From positions 50,969,487 to 51,033,486 of the forward strand of contig OZ021727.1 of assembly GCA_963978545.1 (NCBI GenBank): a stretch of DNA of 64,000 nt, given 5' to 3'. Under the pieces are notes generated by a model, which searched no databases, was not told the DNA's origin, and worked only from the letters and a program-made list of their open reading frames with translations. Positions 1 through 11,966 of the stretch are shown here, in pieces. The position numbers were made by a program, and so were the translations under genes. Each line of letters opens with the position of its first letter. The first letter of the stretch is position 1. The DNA is from Linyphia triangularis. Lineage: Eukaryota > Arthropoda > Arachnida > Araneae > Linyphiidae.

Positions 1-1545
1 AAATGAATCATTACATTTGCATACATCTTAAAAAAGGGCAATTCTTAGGATCCAATTCAACCTTGTTTAAGAATCGGATTTTTAAATATTATTTAACTAT
101 AGTGAATGAAGAATGTCCTTAAAAAATGTATATTATATTTTTATTCAGTAAATCTGAAATTTCTGACCAAAAATCTAAATTCAGCTATTAGCATTGATTT
201 ATTCTTCTAAAAAAGTTGTTTTAGTTAAACGTTGTGGAAGAGTTAGGCCATCTTGAAGGAGTAGTTACAAGTATTTATATGTAGATTTTTTTCCTACTTA
301 TAGAAAAATAGATGTTTTTGACTAAAGCATGTGACTATTATTATGTATTCATATGTTCATTTCAAACTAAAATATTTCCTGCAATTTATTTTTAATATTT
401 TCTAATGCAAAACATAAAAAACTGAATGAAGCAATATCGTATCTGTACAGTTTTACTAGATTCGGGATTGTTTTAAAAACACATAAAAACCTCTCCATTT
501 CATATTATAATTTAATTATTATTTTAAAAACAAAGTCAATATATAACTTTTTTTAAATAAATTTTAACCAAGTTATATTCATATAATTTCAAAAACTAGC
601 GTAGCGTAAAAACTTCCATTCCTCTTACATCCTTGAAAACGTCTTTATACAAGAAAGTACTCTTTAAAAAATTACCAAAGCTAAGACACTTCCACGATGA
701 CCCGAGGGCACTCATCACCTGACAACAGTAGCCTCTTCAACATCTAGATGCCACTCACCCAACCAATTTAAGCCCACGTGTGGTCCCACCGGCCACAAAT
801 TCTCAAAAAAAGAAAGAAAATACAGCACTTTTCAAGTTCGCTTTCCAGTGCAAACTCTGTACAAGGTTATAACATAAAGAAAGCGCTGTCTCATAAATTT
901 CCCCCTCCTCGTTCATCTTGTATGTCACAAGATGGACATTCCAATGAACAGTTATTAACCATTCGTGAGCGATGTTACAAAGAGATCAGACATACTTAAA
1001 CATTTTATGGAAACTTATAAGATGGTTGTAAAATAAATATTAGTTACTGACTTGAAGAATATTTCTGGATAAAGCTTTATTATGAAAAATATTTTTAAAT
1101 TTATATTAATTTTTTAGCAATTACATGCACAAAACTTCATTTTATTTTATTTGAATGAATGATAAGCTTATGAATACATATTGAAGTTATTATTTGTTAT
1201 TTTTTAAATATGGAAAAAAATTTAATTTATTTTTAATAAAAAAAAAAGTACTAAAACTACAAAAAAGCTTAGGAAGATGATTTTATTGAAGTTGTTCCGA
1301 GCAAATCATATTCTAAAATAATCCAGCTTAAATATAATCAATTAACATTTGCACAAAATCACCGCAGTCGATTCCTCGTTTGAAGTTATAAATACAACAA
1401 TATCCTCATTGAGCAACACTATTTTGGCCGAATGATGACGTATTTTTCTTCATACTCCGAGCTAAAAAATATGAGAGAGCCTTCACTTTTATCAAAGAAC
1501 CTTACCCCCCCAACCACACACATTTCCACTAATTTATACTATAAT
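1..1545. other. AT-rich flank without a recognised gene
   Basis: No open frame here looks coding, and no RNA gene or transposon end was found. The sequence is AT-rich with homopolymer runs. The 73-codon frame at 778-999 has no protein-like features. It may be intron or upstream spacer of the membrane-protein gene that follows. Confidence 0.5.
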
Positions 1546-1706
1546 CTTCGATGTTGGTAGAGCAGGGTCGGTACGACGCCTACGCCGGTTCTGGACCGGT
1601 TCCGCCTTTACGGCTTTGATCGGGTTCAACAGCTGAATAACAAGGTCAAAGCGCGCCGGACCAACGCCTCTCTCTCTCCCTTTTTATTATTATCTTTTGT
1701 GAGCCG
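1546..1706 (+). promoter_or_regulatory. GC-richer block, possible promoter or 5' leader
   Basis: This 160-bp block is clearly richer in G+C and CpG than its surroundings, including runs around 1566-1610 and 1648-1665. It sits directly before a short signal-peptide-like frame at 1707. A promoter or 5' untranslated exon is a reasonable guess, but no TATA box or defined start site was seen. Confidence 0.25.
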
Positions 1707-1808
1707 ATGAAAATGAACCTGTGTCAGATTCATGTAGTTGGGCTCATCCTTCTTCTCCATCTGAGTACTCAGGACGCAAAAGAAGAAGAAAGGAAGCCAG
1801 AGGAAGAA
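1707..1808 (+). other. Candidate signal-peptide exon or small ORF
   Basis: From the ATG at 1707 (second in-frame ATG at 1713, with A at -3) a 34-codon frame encodes a basic start, a hydrophobic core with the run LILLL at about residues 13-17, and then a Glu/Lys-rich tail ending at TGA 1809. The first 20 residues resemble a secretory signal peptide. It could be the first coding exon of the membrane-protein gene downstream, but no convincing phase-0 splice donor joins it to the exon at 3321. A second frame over the same DNA (1721-1963) contains an RKRRRK run and is open for 80 codons. Either frame could be chance. Confidence 0.2.
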
Positions 1809-1963
1809 TGATGTCCATCGTGCAACTTTTCAATTATGCGTGCCAAAGAGCAACTGCTGAGTGGAAAGAGAACAAAGGCAGTGGAACTTTAGTATTCAGA
1901 TCAGGGACGAAGATGCTCAATTGGGACGAAACGGCCCGAGTTATTAGTCAGGATAAGAGATAA

Positions 1964-3320
1964 ATGATTTTTGTTATAAAATTGAGGGTGATGATACCAC
2001 AATGTAAAGAGATTTCACGTTACATAAGTTTAACTTTAACATTCATTTCATGGATGGGTATGTACAAATAGGATCAAGTCGTCTGAGCTATTATTCGGGC
2101 ACAAACTTGCTGGGACAATTACTTTTTTGGAAGTTATGGTTATAGTGGTTTTTCGCAATAGTTATAAGTTCATGTGAGGGGTGGAAATTCTATTTTTTCG
2201 AGTAAAGCGAAAAGGGACGTCTTTTTTTTTTTTTTTTTTTTTTTTTTCTTTTAGCAAATTGTTTATTTTTTCATAGGAAACTTTTAAAAAACACCATAAT
2301 TCTCTGGTTTTGAATTTATTTCTAACAAGTTGATCAGTTTATATAATAAATAACTTTTGAATTTTTATTCATTAAAATTAGTCAAACTATTTTATTTAAA
2401 AACATACCTCTTAAGTTGGATTCAACAATTAATTTGGAACTAAATTGTCAGCCATCATAATCAAATTCAACACTTCAGGATTTGCTTTAAAAATATAAAA
2501 TTATCTTCATAGACTAGTATTTTTCAATAATTTTAACGTAATTTCAAACTAAGTTGCTTAATTACACCCCGTAGTTTGTGTTCTAAGGAATTATTAATCT
2601 TTTCATAAAGTTTTTGTTTTTTAAAGTTTATTACTAAGATTACTAATTGAATAAACTTGTAAGGGGTAAATTTGTCACATGCTAAAATTTTTAATTGCCT
2701 ATTAGATGTTACAAAAAATAAATATTTTCTTAAAAACTATAACTAACATAATTGGATTATCATACATTAATAATCATTTTGAAGCCTTGTTAATTAAAAG
2801 AATATATTTAATAAAGATAATCTTAAGTTTGTAATTGATCTTTAGGACGTTAAGATGCATGTACAAAAACAATAAATTAACATTTAAAAAATATCCCCTA
2901 TCGTGCACTGTTGGTGCATTTAATGCTTTTTTATGCATTGAAATTTGTAATTCATTTGTACTTATAATAAAGAAGAAATTTTGAAACTAAGTTTTAGTTA
3001 TAAAACCTTTCTTGAAAGAAAGACATTTTTTACATATTCATCGCTTATCATTTATCCAAATAAAATGCAATAAATGCCTATCAGCTGCTCCTAGATTGAC
3101 TTAATCTTGCAGCTCCTAACAATAATCCACAGATCAATTTTCCTTTATTGCTATTTACCCTTGCAGAATTTATAATGCGCTTCGGCAGTTGGTTTCTTTT
3201 GTCATTTAATAACAGCAGTGTTCCCTTATCTATAAATATACAAACCAGATGTCTCATTATAATTTTTAAATAATACAAGTTATCAGTTTTGAGTCTGACA
3301 TATTTGTTTCTTTTGTTTAG
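1964..3320. other. AT-rich spacer or intron
   Basis: No coding signal was seen. A poly-T run lies at 2222-2247. The last bases (TTTTGTTTAG, ending 3320) form a good polypyrimidine tract and splice acceptor for the exon at 3321, so at least the 3' end of this stretch is probably intron. Confidence 0.5.
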
Positions 3321-3454
3321 GAAGCACCAAGAGTGTTCATCAATAACATTATTGTCCGTTTCCATCGGTCTCTGGAGCTTGAAGAAGATGAAATAAAAAC
3401 TATCATCTGTCGCTATCCTCCCCCTCTTGCACCAACTCAAGTACCAATTGTCTT
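3321..3454 (+). CDS. Internal exon of a single-pass membrane protein (extracellular, juxtamembrane)
   Basis: This 134-bp exon is flanked by an AG acceptor (3319-3320) and a consensus GTAAGT donor (3455-3460). In phase 0 it encodes about 44 residues: a beta-strand-like stretch (VFINNIIVRFHRSLELEEDE) and then a cysteine followed by RYPPPLAP. It ends two bases into a codon, which is exactly the phase needed by the acceptor at 4458; the join gives a proline-rich linker before the transmembrane helix. The single cysteine and the strand/proline pattern recall the juxtamembrane part of arthropod zona-pellucida-type apical matrix proteins, but the family is not established. Upstream exons were not identified. 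Confidence 0.7.
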
Positions 3455-4457
3455 GTAAGTGAATGAAGACCTTTGTTTAAAAATCGCGAACTAATCAATG
3501 TTAATTTAGTCAAGTCTCATTAAAATGTTAATGTTTAGAGTGTTTTTTAACAGATGGTTAGGGAGAATTTGATGAAAATGAACATTAAGTTTTAGTCTTA
3601 TTTAAACTTAAAATTTTACTTATGAAACTTCATTAGATTGAAGACATAGAAATCATATATTAAAAGTCACATCAAGGTTGTAAAAATATAAGAAAAATGT
3701 GTACTTGAAATTAATAATTTACATAAGTAATCGAAAACAGCAAAATAATCGACAAACAAATGAAATGAAATTTTAAAATATTACAAACGTAAGAAAATAA
3801 GTTTTTATAAAAAATTTATAAAATCGCATTTCTTGATTATGAGCTAAAATGTGAATTATTCCATAATGCCATGATCAATTACGTCATTTTATTTTCTTAA
3901 GAAATAATAGTCATGAAAGGTACTAATCAACTGACTGTCTTTATGAGCAATTAATTTCTAGGTGAAAGAGGTTAGAAAATTTCATAAGCATTATTTTCCT
4001 TTAAAAAATTATTAATTATTAAACATATTATAAAAACCAATAATCTTCAACCATACATTTCATAACTTGCAACGCACGCTTTTAAAAGTTTTCTTCCAAT
4101 GCATATTATATTTCAATTATTTGAATTATGATACATTTTAGAGTTGACTCACATTTTAAAAATAAATTGCGCTCTAACTAACTTGAATTATGACCTAAAG
4201 TTCTTCTCTTGTATGAATTATGCATTGAATTTGCGTAATCGCTATTCTGCTAAAACCGTTCACAGTGATTTCAAAAAATATTATTTTGTTCTTTTCACAC
4301 GTTTTACAGAGATTTTTCAGGCAGTTTTTGCAATTATTTTTAAATTTAAAATAATATCTCAAATTGTTTGCGTTTTAATATATTTGTATAAATAATTAAA
4401 TATAAGTAAAATATATAATACTTTTTTCTAATTTGTAATTCAACATATCTTTTTCAG
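3455..4457 (+). other. Intron between the two membrane-protein exons
   Basis: Donor GTAAGT at 3455 and acceptor CTTTTTCAG ending 4457. The two exons join in frame. The interior is AT-rich and shows no other feature; the 83-codon frame at 4144-4395 lies in the intron and looks random. Confidence 0.75.
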
Positions 4458-7140
4458 ACCTCCCCCTACTGCTGCCGTGCCTGTCATTGTGCCTCCAAAG
4501 CTGTCTGAAATAGAACTCCTTCTCATTATTTGTGCCTTACTCTTTCTGACTCTCTTGCTACTGGGAATCGGGATTGCTTACTACTGCCTCAAGAAGAGAA
4601 ACATAAAAGTTATCAAAAAGAAGAAGGGCATGTCTTCTGGACCTGGGTCCGAAATCACCAAGCTCAGTGGCTCCACAATGGGAACTCTGTCTATGTTCGA
4701 TCCTATTCGAATACCTAGGGCTATTGCTCAGTCTACATCTGGCTCTGAAGCAGCATTGCTCACTTCTCTATCTTCTCAGAACGGATCCGGTGACCACAGC
4801 GACACAATTCCATCTGATTACCCGAGTGAGTCACCATCCTCCGTAAATTCGGACGTGGAAGAAATTGAGCATGGACGCAGAATGATGATCAACGATATGT
4901 CCACTATGAGAGGGGATCACTTCAGGTATGAAAACACTGCTTTCATACCTGACGAAGCAAGCAGCATAGTATCTGGATACCCGGAAGACCAAGAACGGGC
5001 TGCCAGCGTATCTTCTATCCCAGTCCAACAAATTTTGAAACCTATAGAGCCTCCGAAGAAAAAGCTTAAGACTAGAGTGGCGAGGGAACAGATGCTGACT
5101 ACTATTTCCGAAAGGGAAGATGCGATGATGCAACGCGAAGCTATGCAGAGGACCTATGCTGGCGTGCGATCTGTCCCCCATGAACTAAATCCACCAATAA
5201 ATTATACGCAGACGTATGTAAGGGAAGCTCCACCTAAACCACCTTCATCGTATGCGCCTTCTTTGTACGGAAGCATTCCGGACAATGACAACCGTTCTCA
5301 AGCAGAACTTATTGAAGATATTCCAGTAGCAACTCACAGACCACCATCATCATATGCGCCCTCGCTGAAGGGAAGTATCCCTGATAATGATATATGGTCG
5401 CACTCTGAATTGGAAAGCGAAGTCGCAGTCATGCCTTACATCAGAAAGCCCAAACGAGAGACAGCAACTGTCACGGATTACTTCGTAAGCACTCAGAATA
5501 CTACAGACGTGGAAGATGATATAATGCATCTCAGAAAAACTACCACGTTGCAGCATAAGGCTAAATCTCCACCGCCATCAACCGTGTATGATTCTGAACC
5601 CGAAGTTACGGAAACATATGTGTCAAAGGCTTTAGTTCCTAGAAAACCTAAAATAGTTGTTCAAAATATTGATGATTTATATTTAACTACCACAACTGAA
5701 GTTCACGCTACAGAAACAGTAACAAAAACCACAAAGGATACAATAGCTCAACACGTAAAATCTCCTCCTCAATCAACCGAACCTCCTTCATCAACTGGAA
5801 GCCCCCCTTCTTGGGATGTTACAATTAGAACCTACCCCAATCGATCACCACCTGGAAATACAGAAACTGAAGATAAACTTTACGAACGAAGATGGGATGC
5901 ATGCTCCGAAATCAGCGAAAAGTTTCGTGACGCTGAAAGCACTACGACGGAAATACCAGCTCATCGACGAACACGCCATCCATCCGAGCATTCCACAGCT
6001 TCTACTCCGAAGAACTCAAATTCCCCTTCTAACACGATGCACAGAGCAACAAAAACTATTCCTCACCCCACTTTTACCAGCATCATCTTCAAAGTTCTAG
6101 AACCACCACCTGTAGAAGGAGTGGAGCAGTTGACACCGGCAGTTAAAGAAAAATGGCGCACTCTCATCACCACTGACGAAACCTTCCGATACCTCGTCCA
6201 AGAATCGACTACTGTCGAAGAATATATCCGCATAACAAAGGACTCTCGATACGAAAAGATGTTCGATACCCGAACGTGGCACGTCATCATTCGAGCGTTG
6301 AGTACTCCAGATGAAAGATACCCACCAGCTCAAGTCGAGCCACCTGGCGACATCCGAAACCCCCGATATAAGAAAAAGAGCGACATGGAACCTCCCCGAA
6401 ATCGAAGGAGTTCCTTGCCACCCGTTACAGAATTCTCTCTGGCTCGAGATGCACCTCCTTCCAGTTGTGGAAGCATCCGATCCAGAAGAACATCCAGATC
6501 CGGCTCAGTACCTGAGTACGACCTTAGGTCCATGACAGAAGTCGACGTTGACTTCGCACACGCAGATCGTGAATCCCTGTGGAGCGTGGACACAGGGTAC
6601 ACCTACAAGACATCAAGAAGCCTTGCCGAGCGATCCACCACAGAGTTCCTGGAAGATGTGCCAACGATCGTTGCTGAACGTCCCGCCCATTACAGGGGGG
6701 TTCAGCAACAGTCCCACTACTACGTCGAACAGTCATCGGCAACGCGATCACGTGATTCTTACCTTAGAGACTCTTCTGACCGCAGGGAGTTTGGTGAAGA
6801 TGACTACCTGCATCGTGAACCTCTTCCGCCATCCTCTGCAGTCACTCCAGGCAAGCCAGCAAGGCCACGCTTCCTGGAGAGGTCTTCAACCGAGTACTTC
6901 GAGGACATTCCGACCCTTCCAGTGTCTGACGTAAGGCAGTCCTCAACTGAGGTGTCGTCTGTGACTGAGCGGCGAATGGACAATGTCGTTCAGGAGCTCC
7001 GGCAGAAGGAAATGTTCTCGAGGTCCGAGGTCATAATAGATTCACCCATCGTGAGGGCTATCGACAGAAATTCTAGCATTGGAGAGAGGGAAGAAATTAA
7101 GTCCATCACAGAAACCGATGTAGTAGACTGGAAAAGGTGA
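4458..7140 (+). CDS. 3' exon of a single-pass membrane protein with a long Pro/Ser-rich cytoplasmic tail
   Basis: The open frame runs about 893 codons from the acceptor at 4457 to TGA 7138-7140. Counting from the GTG codon at 4477, residues 12-38 form a strong transmembrane helix (IELLLIICALLFLTLLLLGI onward), followed by a basic stop-transfer cluster (KKRN...KKKK). The rest is a hydrophilic, probably disordered intracellular tail rich in Pro, Ser, Thr, Glu and Arg. It has internal repeats: a PPSSYAP-SL-GSIPDND motif twice (near residues 253 and 288) and an RS(S/T)TE-(Y/F)-(L/F)ED-(I/V)PT motif twice near the C-terminus. Many PP and SxxE motifs could bind SH3 or similar partners (inference). 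Codon use is clearly coding and GC-richer than its surroundings. The exon upstream at 3321 belongs to the same protein. I do not recognise a named gene; an apical matrix or ZP-like receptor tail is possible. Confidence 0.85.
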
Positions 7141-9669
7141 ACTTGAAGAATGATACATAGACTGCTAACCTATTTAATCAGATCGCCAGTAGAACTGATA
7201 AAATGTTGAAAAGTAAAATTAACTGAAAGTTTACATGGGCTTGAAGATTACGTGCTAGCTGTTGTACAAGATATTGTTTTTCCACAAACATAATTAATGT
7301 ATTATTCATATAGTTGAATTTTTGGTTCTATTTTAAAATACACATGTTAATGTTTTTATAGTTATGTTCTTTTTAAAATATACTTGGACAATTAATGAAA
7401 TTAGTTAACTATCCAAAGAATGTGAATTTCAATGACTATTTATTCTATCAATCATTAAAATTAAAACAAACAACCCGTTAATATAAGTAAAATATTGGCA
7501 TAAAATGTACTTTTTAATGCGATAAGTAATTTTTATAATATTTATACTTTTTTTGTGCTCATTCATATTTCATCTGTTTCACAGCTGGCACAAATATATC
7601 ACGCTATACATTCTCTTGATAACATTCATTTTATGGTGTAAACATTATATTTCTTCTTTAAACTGTGGAACACTTTCCGTTTAATGGCATAATTTAAATT
7701 TACAAAGGGCGTAATGAAGCTTGACTAAATTTAAGGTTTATTTCAAAACTTATTTATATTTAAATTACTCTTATTCTGCCAACGGTTATTTTTATACTTT
7801 TCATATTCATTTCCAACTAAACTTTTGCTTGTCAAGAAAGATTGCTGGCACTCGTGAGAATTTAATTTATTGATAGAGTAATTTTTCTTTCATTAAACTA
7901 CCCTGGAAGATATTACCATCTTTATAGAAATATCGTTATGAAACATTATATAATGAGTCTTATTGACAGTTTGTCATAGCGTAGGAAAGAATTTAAAAAA
8001 CGGGGGGAGTTCACACAAAGAACTCGATAACGATGTATGGGATTAAACGACTAGACGGTGCAGGTCGTGCTAACTAATCCCCTGTATTTAACTATCTGTG
8101 TATTTCATGGATCTTAAAACAAGCATTTGAAACAACTTTTTATTTCTTAAGCTATTATAGTTTATACGAAAAGTTACATTGAATTTATTCTATCTTGGTT
8201 TTAAATTGAGTTTATAATGATAAATGCAATTCTCTTTGAATATTTTTTAGGTTTAATGGTATATCAATGAATATACCATTGAAGTATATAAACTTTTGAA
8301 AACATAAAATGACATTCAGTACTAACATTTACTGTGTTTTATATTAATAGTTTGGATATTTCTATTATTATTTTACGAATATTTAGATCTTCTTCAAAGG
8401 TACTTTCTGAGGTCCATTACTCATACTACTTGAGGGTCAGATATTAGGGTTGGCTTCAAAGAAATTACGAAATCACATAAGCTGTGTCAATATTTTGAAG
8501 TAGTCAATTCGATTGAAGCAAAGAACGTTATCTCAATATATAACGCGTTCTTCAATACCAAGAGATTTTAGTCGTAATTTTTTTTTTTTTTTTTAAAGAT
8601 TTATTATATCGTCGGCTTAGAGTGGAGAGGGGCAAACCAAAATGTGTCAAGGAGAGCAAATGAAAAGTGTTCTAGAATGCTAAATCAACATGAGCTTAGC
8701 ACTTGTGCGTATTACTCGTTATTGTTTTCGTGATTAAGTTGCAGATTTTGCTAATCGATGAATATTTTTGACCAAAAGTGGAGTTAATACCTTTTCACTT
8801 TAAGTCGACAATATATAAAATGATAACTACAGCGAGCTTTTTACAATTTTGATTGAAAGCTAAAGAATATAAAACTGTTATTGCCGATATAATGGTGTTG
8901 TATGATTAAAAGTTTTCATTTTAATCATTTCAACTGATTGAAAACAAAATCCAAAAATGTTGAATGGTATTTCACTAAAAAATCCGCACAATTACACTAA
9001 TGCCAGCCTATAATTTTTTCATCGTGAGCTTTTATGCTTTGTACGTACTCGATTTTACAGAATTGAGATTATAAAATTGCTGTTCTTGTTTTTTGTAGTT
9101 AAAATTAAATTTTCATAAATTTACAAACTGTTTTAATTAAAACTTAAATTTTAAAGCTTAACATACAAATTTGTGCATCTTCGGAAACAGTTTACGGATT
9201 ATTTGTATGGTTTCTTGCTTTTCTAGTCATTGTGGTTATAGGGTTCTGTTTTCTATACCTGATATTTACATTGTCATTCTTTAAGTTCAAAAAGTTGTTT
9301 TAAATGCTTTTAAACTATGTTATACTGTAATAAAACCACTAAAACGAATACATAAACGTTAACTTATGTAATAATTGTGTTTTGTAATAAAATCTAATAA
9401 AGTATATGTTTTGAGTAGATTTTGTTCTGAGTTTTTGTGAAAATATAAATGTTATGAAGTTAAAGTTACTGCAAACGAAAAATTTATGATCTTCAATTTG
9501 CCAATGTTTTTTTCTGCATATTTTCGTTTGACTTTACCAAATATTTTTCTTTGCAAAAGCGTAATGTAATTTTAAAAAGAAAATAAAGTGTGATATGGGC
9601 ATCAATGGTTTCCTGCTGTGTATACAACAGGAAAGTGTTTTTATAAAAATGTTTAAATATGCAACAATT

Positions 9670-9673
<4 letters not shown>
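7141..9673. other. 3' flank of the membrane-protein gene
   Basis: Probable 3' untranslated region followed by spacer. Several AATAAA signals occur near 9330-9400. No coding frame, RNA gene or transposon end was identified. A short poly-T run lies near 8579-8594. Confidence 0.45.

Positions 9674-9703
<30 letters not shown>
9674..9703. repeat. Poly-T tract
   Basis: A run of 30 T. It could be the poly-A tail of a minus-strand retroposed copy, but no recognisable SINE or LINE body adjoins it. Confidence 0.8.
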
Positions 9704-10154
9704 CTAAAAAGATTTTCTTTCAATATTTTATAAAAACACTTCTTTCTTGTTTTTATTTTTAACTTTTAATCCTTTCAAAAGGACTGAAAAAAAAGGAACA
9801 AGTAAAATTAAGATTCAACATCTATTTATGTAAAAAAAAGTTATACGATATAATATATATGAAAGGTTTATCTACGGAAAATACATAAAGAAAAATGTTC
9901 ATAATAATACTTTTAAAGCCCTGAGTTGAGAAGTATTATGATTCAGACTTAAATAAATGATAATCAACTTATTTTCTTGGATTTGGAATCAATCAGAAAA
10001 ACTATAAAACTGATGGTTGACTCTGAATGAGCTAAAACACTTTTATTTTGTGCATTTACTCAGACCAAGGCCACACTGGATTGAAACGAGCGCTAAGACA
10101 CTCTCCAGGCCGTGACAATTAATAGTAAATAGTGAAAATAGCTGCAGTGGACTA
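9704..10154. other. AT-rich spacer
   Basis: Nothing recognised. The transition to balanced base composition near 10060 probably marks the left part of the Gypsy element, but no LTR end was identified. Confidence 0.4.
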
Positions 10155-11270
10155 GTGGCCTGCATTCCAACCAGTAACAGCTACTTTCTTGGCTTGGTCA
10201 GGACTGCCAGGACTAACAATTTTTCGCCAATTTGGCAATTTTCGGTTCAGCTAAGATTGTTATGGAAAATAAGTCTGAATTTAGAGGAGGCCATTTCTAG
10301 GGCTTTAGCTCATGAGTCTGCTACATCCCATGTAAAAACAATGCATTCTGTAAATAATGGCAGTGTTGCGGGTGCCGAATCCGCGAATTACGTATAAGAC
10401 AAAAGGAAGGAACACAAACTTAAACAAAAAACGGAGTTTGGTAAAAATACTCAATTTACAGAAAAGAAAGTCTGTTGGGGTTATGGTGAGCCAAACGAGA
10501 GCGTAAGTTGCAGGTTTAGGTATGCAAATTGCAGGTCTTGTGGTAAGAAAGACTACGTCGGGCGCGTATGCCGCTTAAAACGAAACTGGCTTAAAAATCG
10601 GAATTCTCGGAAACTACATGGCTTGAAGTTGTTAGTTCCTTAAAAGATTATTACTGTCTAAATTCCTTGCAGGCAAATTCTATTAAACAACATGGTTTTT
10701 TTAAATTGGAAGGGCACGAAATTGACATGGAGGTAGGTTCAGGGTCCTACTACTCTATAGTTTCGTGGAATACTCTTAAACAAAATTTCGGATCTCCAAA
10801 ACCAAAAGTTGGTAGTACTTCTGTAAAACTGAGTGACTTCCAGAAAAACAGCATTGACCTTGTTAGAAAGTGTGCTGTAAAGAGTTCAGTTTAAGAATTT
10901 TAAAACGAAATTGGAACTTTAAGTTGCTAAGTCTAATTTCACAAATATTTTGGGTTACTCATGGCTTGACCCTTTGGGCGTATCTATAAGTGGAATTAAT
11001 TCAATTTCTGACCCTATCCATTAAGTACTGGATAAATTTTCTGTGGTTTTCAGTGAGGGGTTAGGAACTTACACTGGCCCGGAGGTAAAATTGCCTACTG
11101 ATCCCAGGGTACCCCCTATTAGGTGTAATGTTCTAGTAGTGTCCAAAGCCAAATTGAAATGGCACTAAAGGAGTTTCTTGAAGAGGGGGTTATTGAGCTT
11201 CTTGATAATCCCAGATGGGCTTCTCCTGTATTTCCCGTGGTTAAGCCGTCTGTTAAGGTGAGACTCTGTG
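10155..11270 (+). pseudogene. Gypsy-type retrotransposon, left fragment (gag end, protease, start of reverse transcriptase)
   Basis: Decayed pieces occur in the order expected for a Ty3/Gypsy polyprotein. The frame from 10155 gives the end of Gag; after an in-frame stop at about 10395 it continues into a Cys-rich segment and a CCHC zinc knuckle near 10529-10572, where the expected histidine is tyrosine. The protease region (10667-10894) keeps the surrounding pattern, but the catalytic Asp position reads Gly (GSG instead of DTG/DSG). From about 11020 the connection to reverse transcriptase and its N-terminus are visible with further stops and frameshifts. The fragment ends abruptly at 11270, where the P-type transposon is inserted; the same frame resumes at 41182. 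No 5' LTR was recognised. It is non-functional. Confidence 0.85.
11264..11270. repeat. 7-bp target site duplication of the P-type transposon, left copy (CTCTGTG)
   Basis: CTCTGTG directly precedes the left inverted repeat and is repeated at 41175-41181 directly after the right one. Removing one copy and the insert restores a continuous reading frame in the interrupted element. A 7-bp duplication is known for the 1360/Hoppel and Galileo branches of the P superfamily. Confidence 0.93.
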
Positions 11271-11301
11271 CAACACCTCCTATATAAGAAAGCCTCTGCA
11301 C
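11271..11301 (+). repeat. P-type transposon left terminal inverted repeat
   Basis: Begins CAACACCTCCTATATAAGAA; the mirror copy is at 41144-41174. A TGACGTCA octamer follows at 11321-11328, and another is at 41128-41135 inside the right end, so the octamer is subterminal on both sides. Confidence 0.9.
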
Positions 11302-11399
11302 GGGTTACCACTTTTAAATATGACGTCATTAAAATAGTCAAACTTGAAAACTGCGAACTTCTTCCATACGGGGTGCCATTTAGAAGAAGATATCTTTTC

Positions 11400-11660
11400 G
11401 ATTTGGCTATAAATGGTTTGGCGACGTTTTACTTACTTGTGATTCGTGAAGATATGGTTTGGCGACGTCTTGCGTGTTTATGATTTGTCAAGATCTATTT
11501 TGTCGCATAACTCTGGTGTATGACGGACGATAGCAAAAATCAACATCGCCATTTTGTTTACCGAATACGTTAAGTCTGTTGCATTTTCTGTTTCAAACAC
11601 GTATAGTTTGCAGTATTTTCTGTACCGAAAACGTAAAGACTATTGCATAAAGAGTGCTAT
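11400..11660 (+). repeat. Subterminal short repeats of the P-type transposon
   Basis: Short direct repeats are visible: GGTTTGGCGACGT twice (near 11415 and 11457), and a pair of roughly 35-bp units containing TACCGAA-ACGT-AAG near 11558 and 11620. In P-family elements subterminal repeats can be transposase-binding sites; that role here is inference. Confidence 0.45.
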
Positions 11661-11672
11661 AAATTATATTAA

Positions 11673-11825
11673 ATGCCATTTCAATTCTCTGTGGTAAACT
11701 GCAAAGGAATTTTTAAAAATGAGCCAAGAGTTCCGGTATTTATATTTCCCACAGATCATGAACTTAAAAGAAGATGGACAACTGCTGTTTCGAGAAAAGT
11801 TTTCGTAGTGACTTCTAGTTCAAAG
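11673..11825 (+). pseudogene. THAP-domain exon of a P-type transposase (remnant)
   Basis: From ATG 11673 the frame gives a THAP-like fold: VVNC-KG near the start, an FPTD motif, and RRW at the expected spacing, then a consensus donor GTAAGT at 11826. THAP domains are C2CH zinc fingers that bind transposon ends. Here the first zinc cysteine position is Phe (FQFSVVNC), and the distal C-x2-H pair would lie in a missing exon, so the finger is probably dead. The intron and catalytic exons that should follow are absent; sequence continues only about 140 bp to the insertion point at 11966. Confidence 0.7.
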
Positions 11826-11960
11826 GTAAGTGAGAGATGGAATGGTTCCTTCTATTTTTAAAAGCTATCCTAGCTACATGTCTAAAGCAATAGTATCAAG
11901 ACCCAAGTCCTGCCGAAAAGATGGTAATAGCGAATGATCAAAATATCAGCAGAGCTATCT

Positions 11961-11966
11961 AACGGA
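11961..11966. repeat. 6-bp target site duplication of the outer palindrome, left copy (AACGGA)
   Basis: AACGGA abuts the left end AGTAGTTAG and is repeated at 40191-40196 immediately after the right end CTAACTACT. Confidence 0.93.

Noticed and set aside
3081..3440. 119-codon minus-strand frame
   Set aside because: It is the antisense shadow of the spliced + strand exon at 3321-3454 and of intron sequence.
4831..6751. Several minus-strand and alternative + frames over the large exon
   Set aside because: Shadows of the coding exon at 4458-7140; composition and context favour the long + frame.
9674..9703. Poly-T as the tail of a retroposed gene copy
   Set aside because: No coding or SINE/LINE body and no target duplication beside it.
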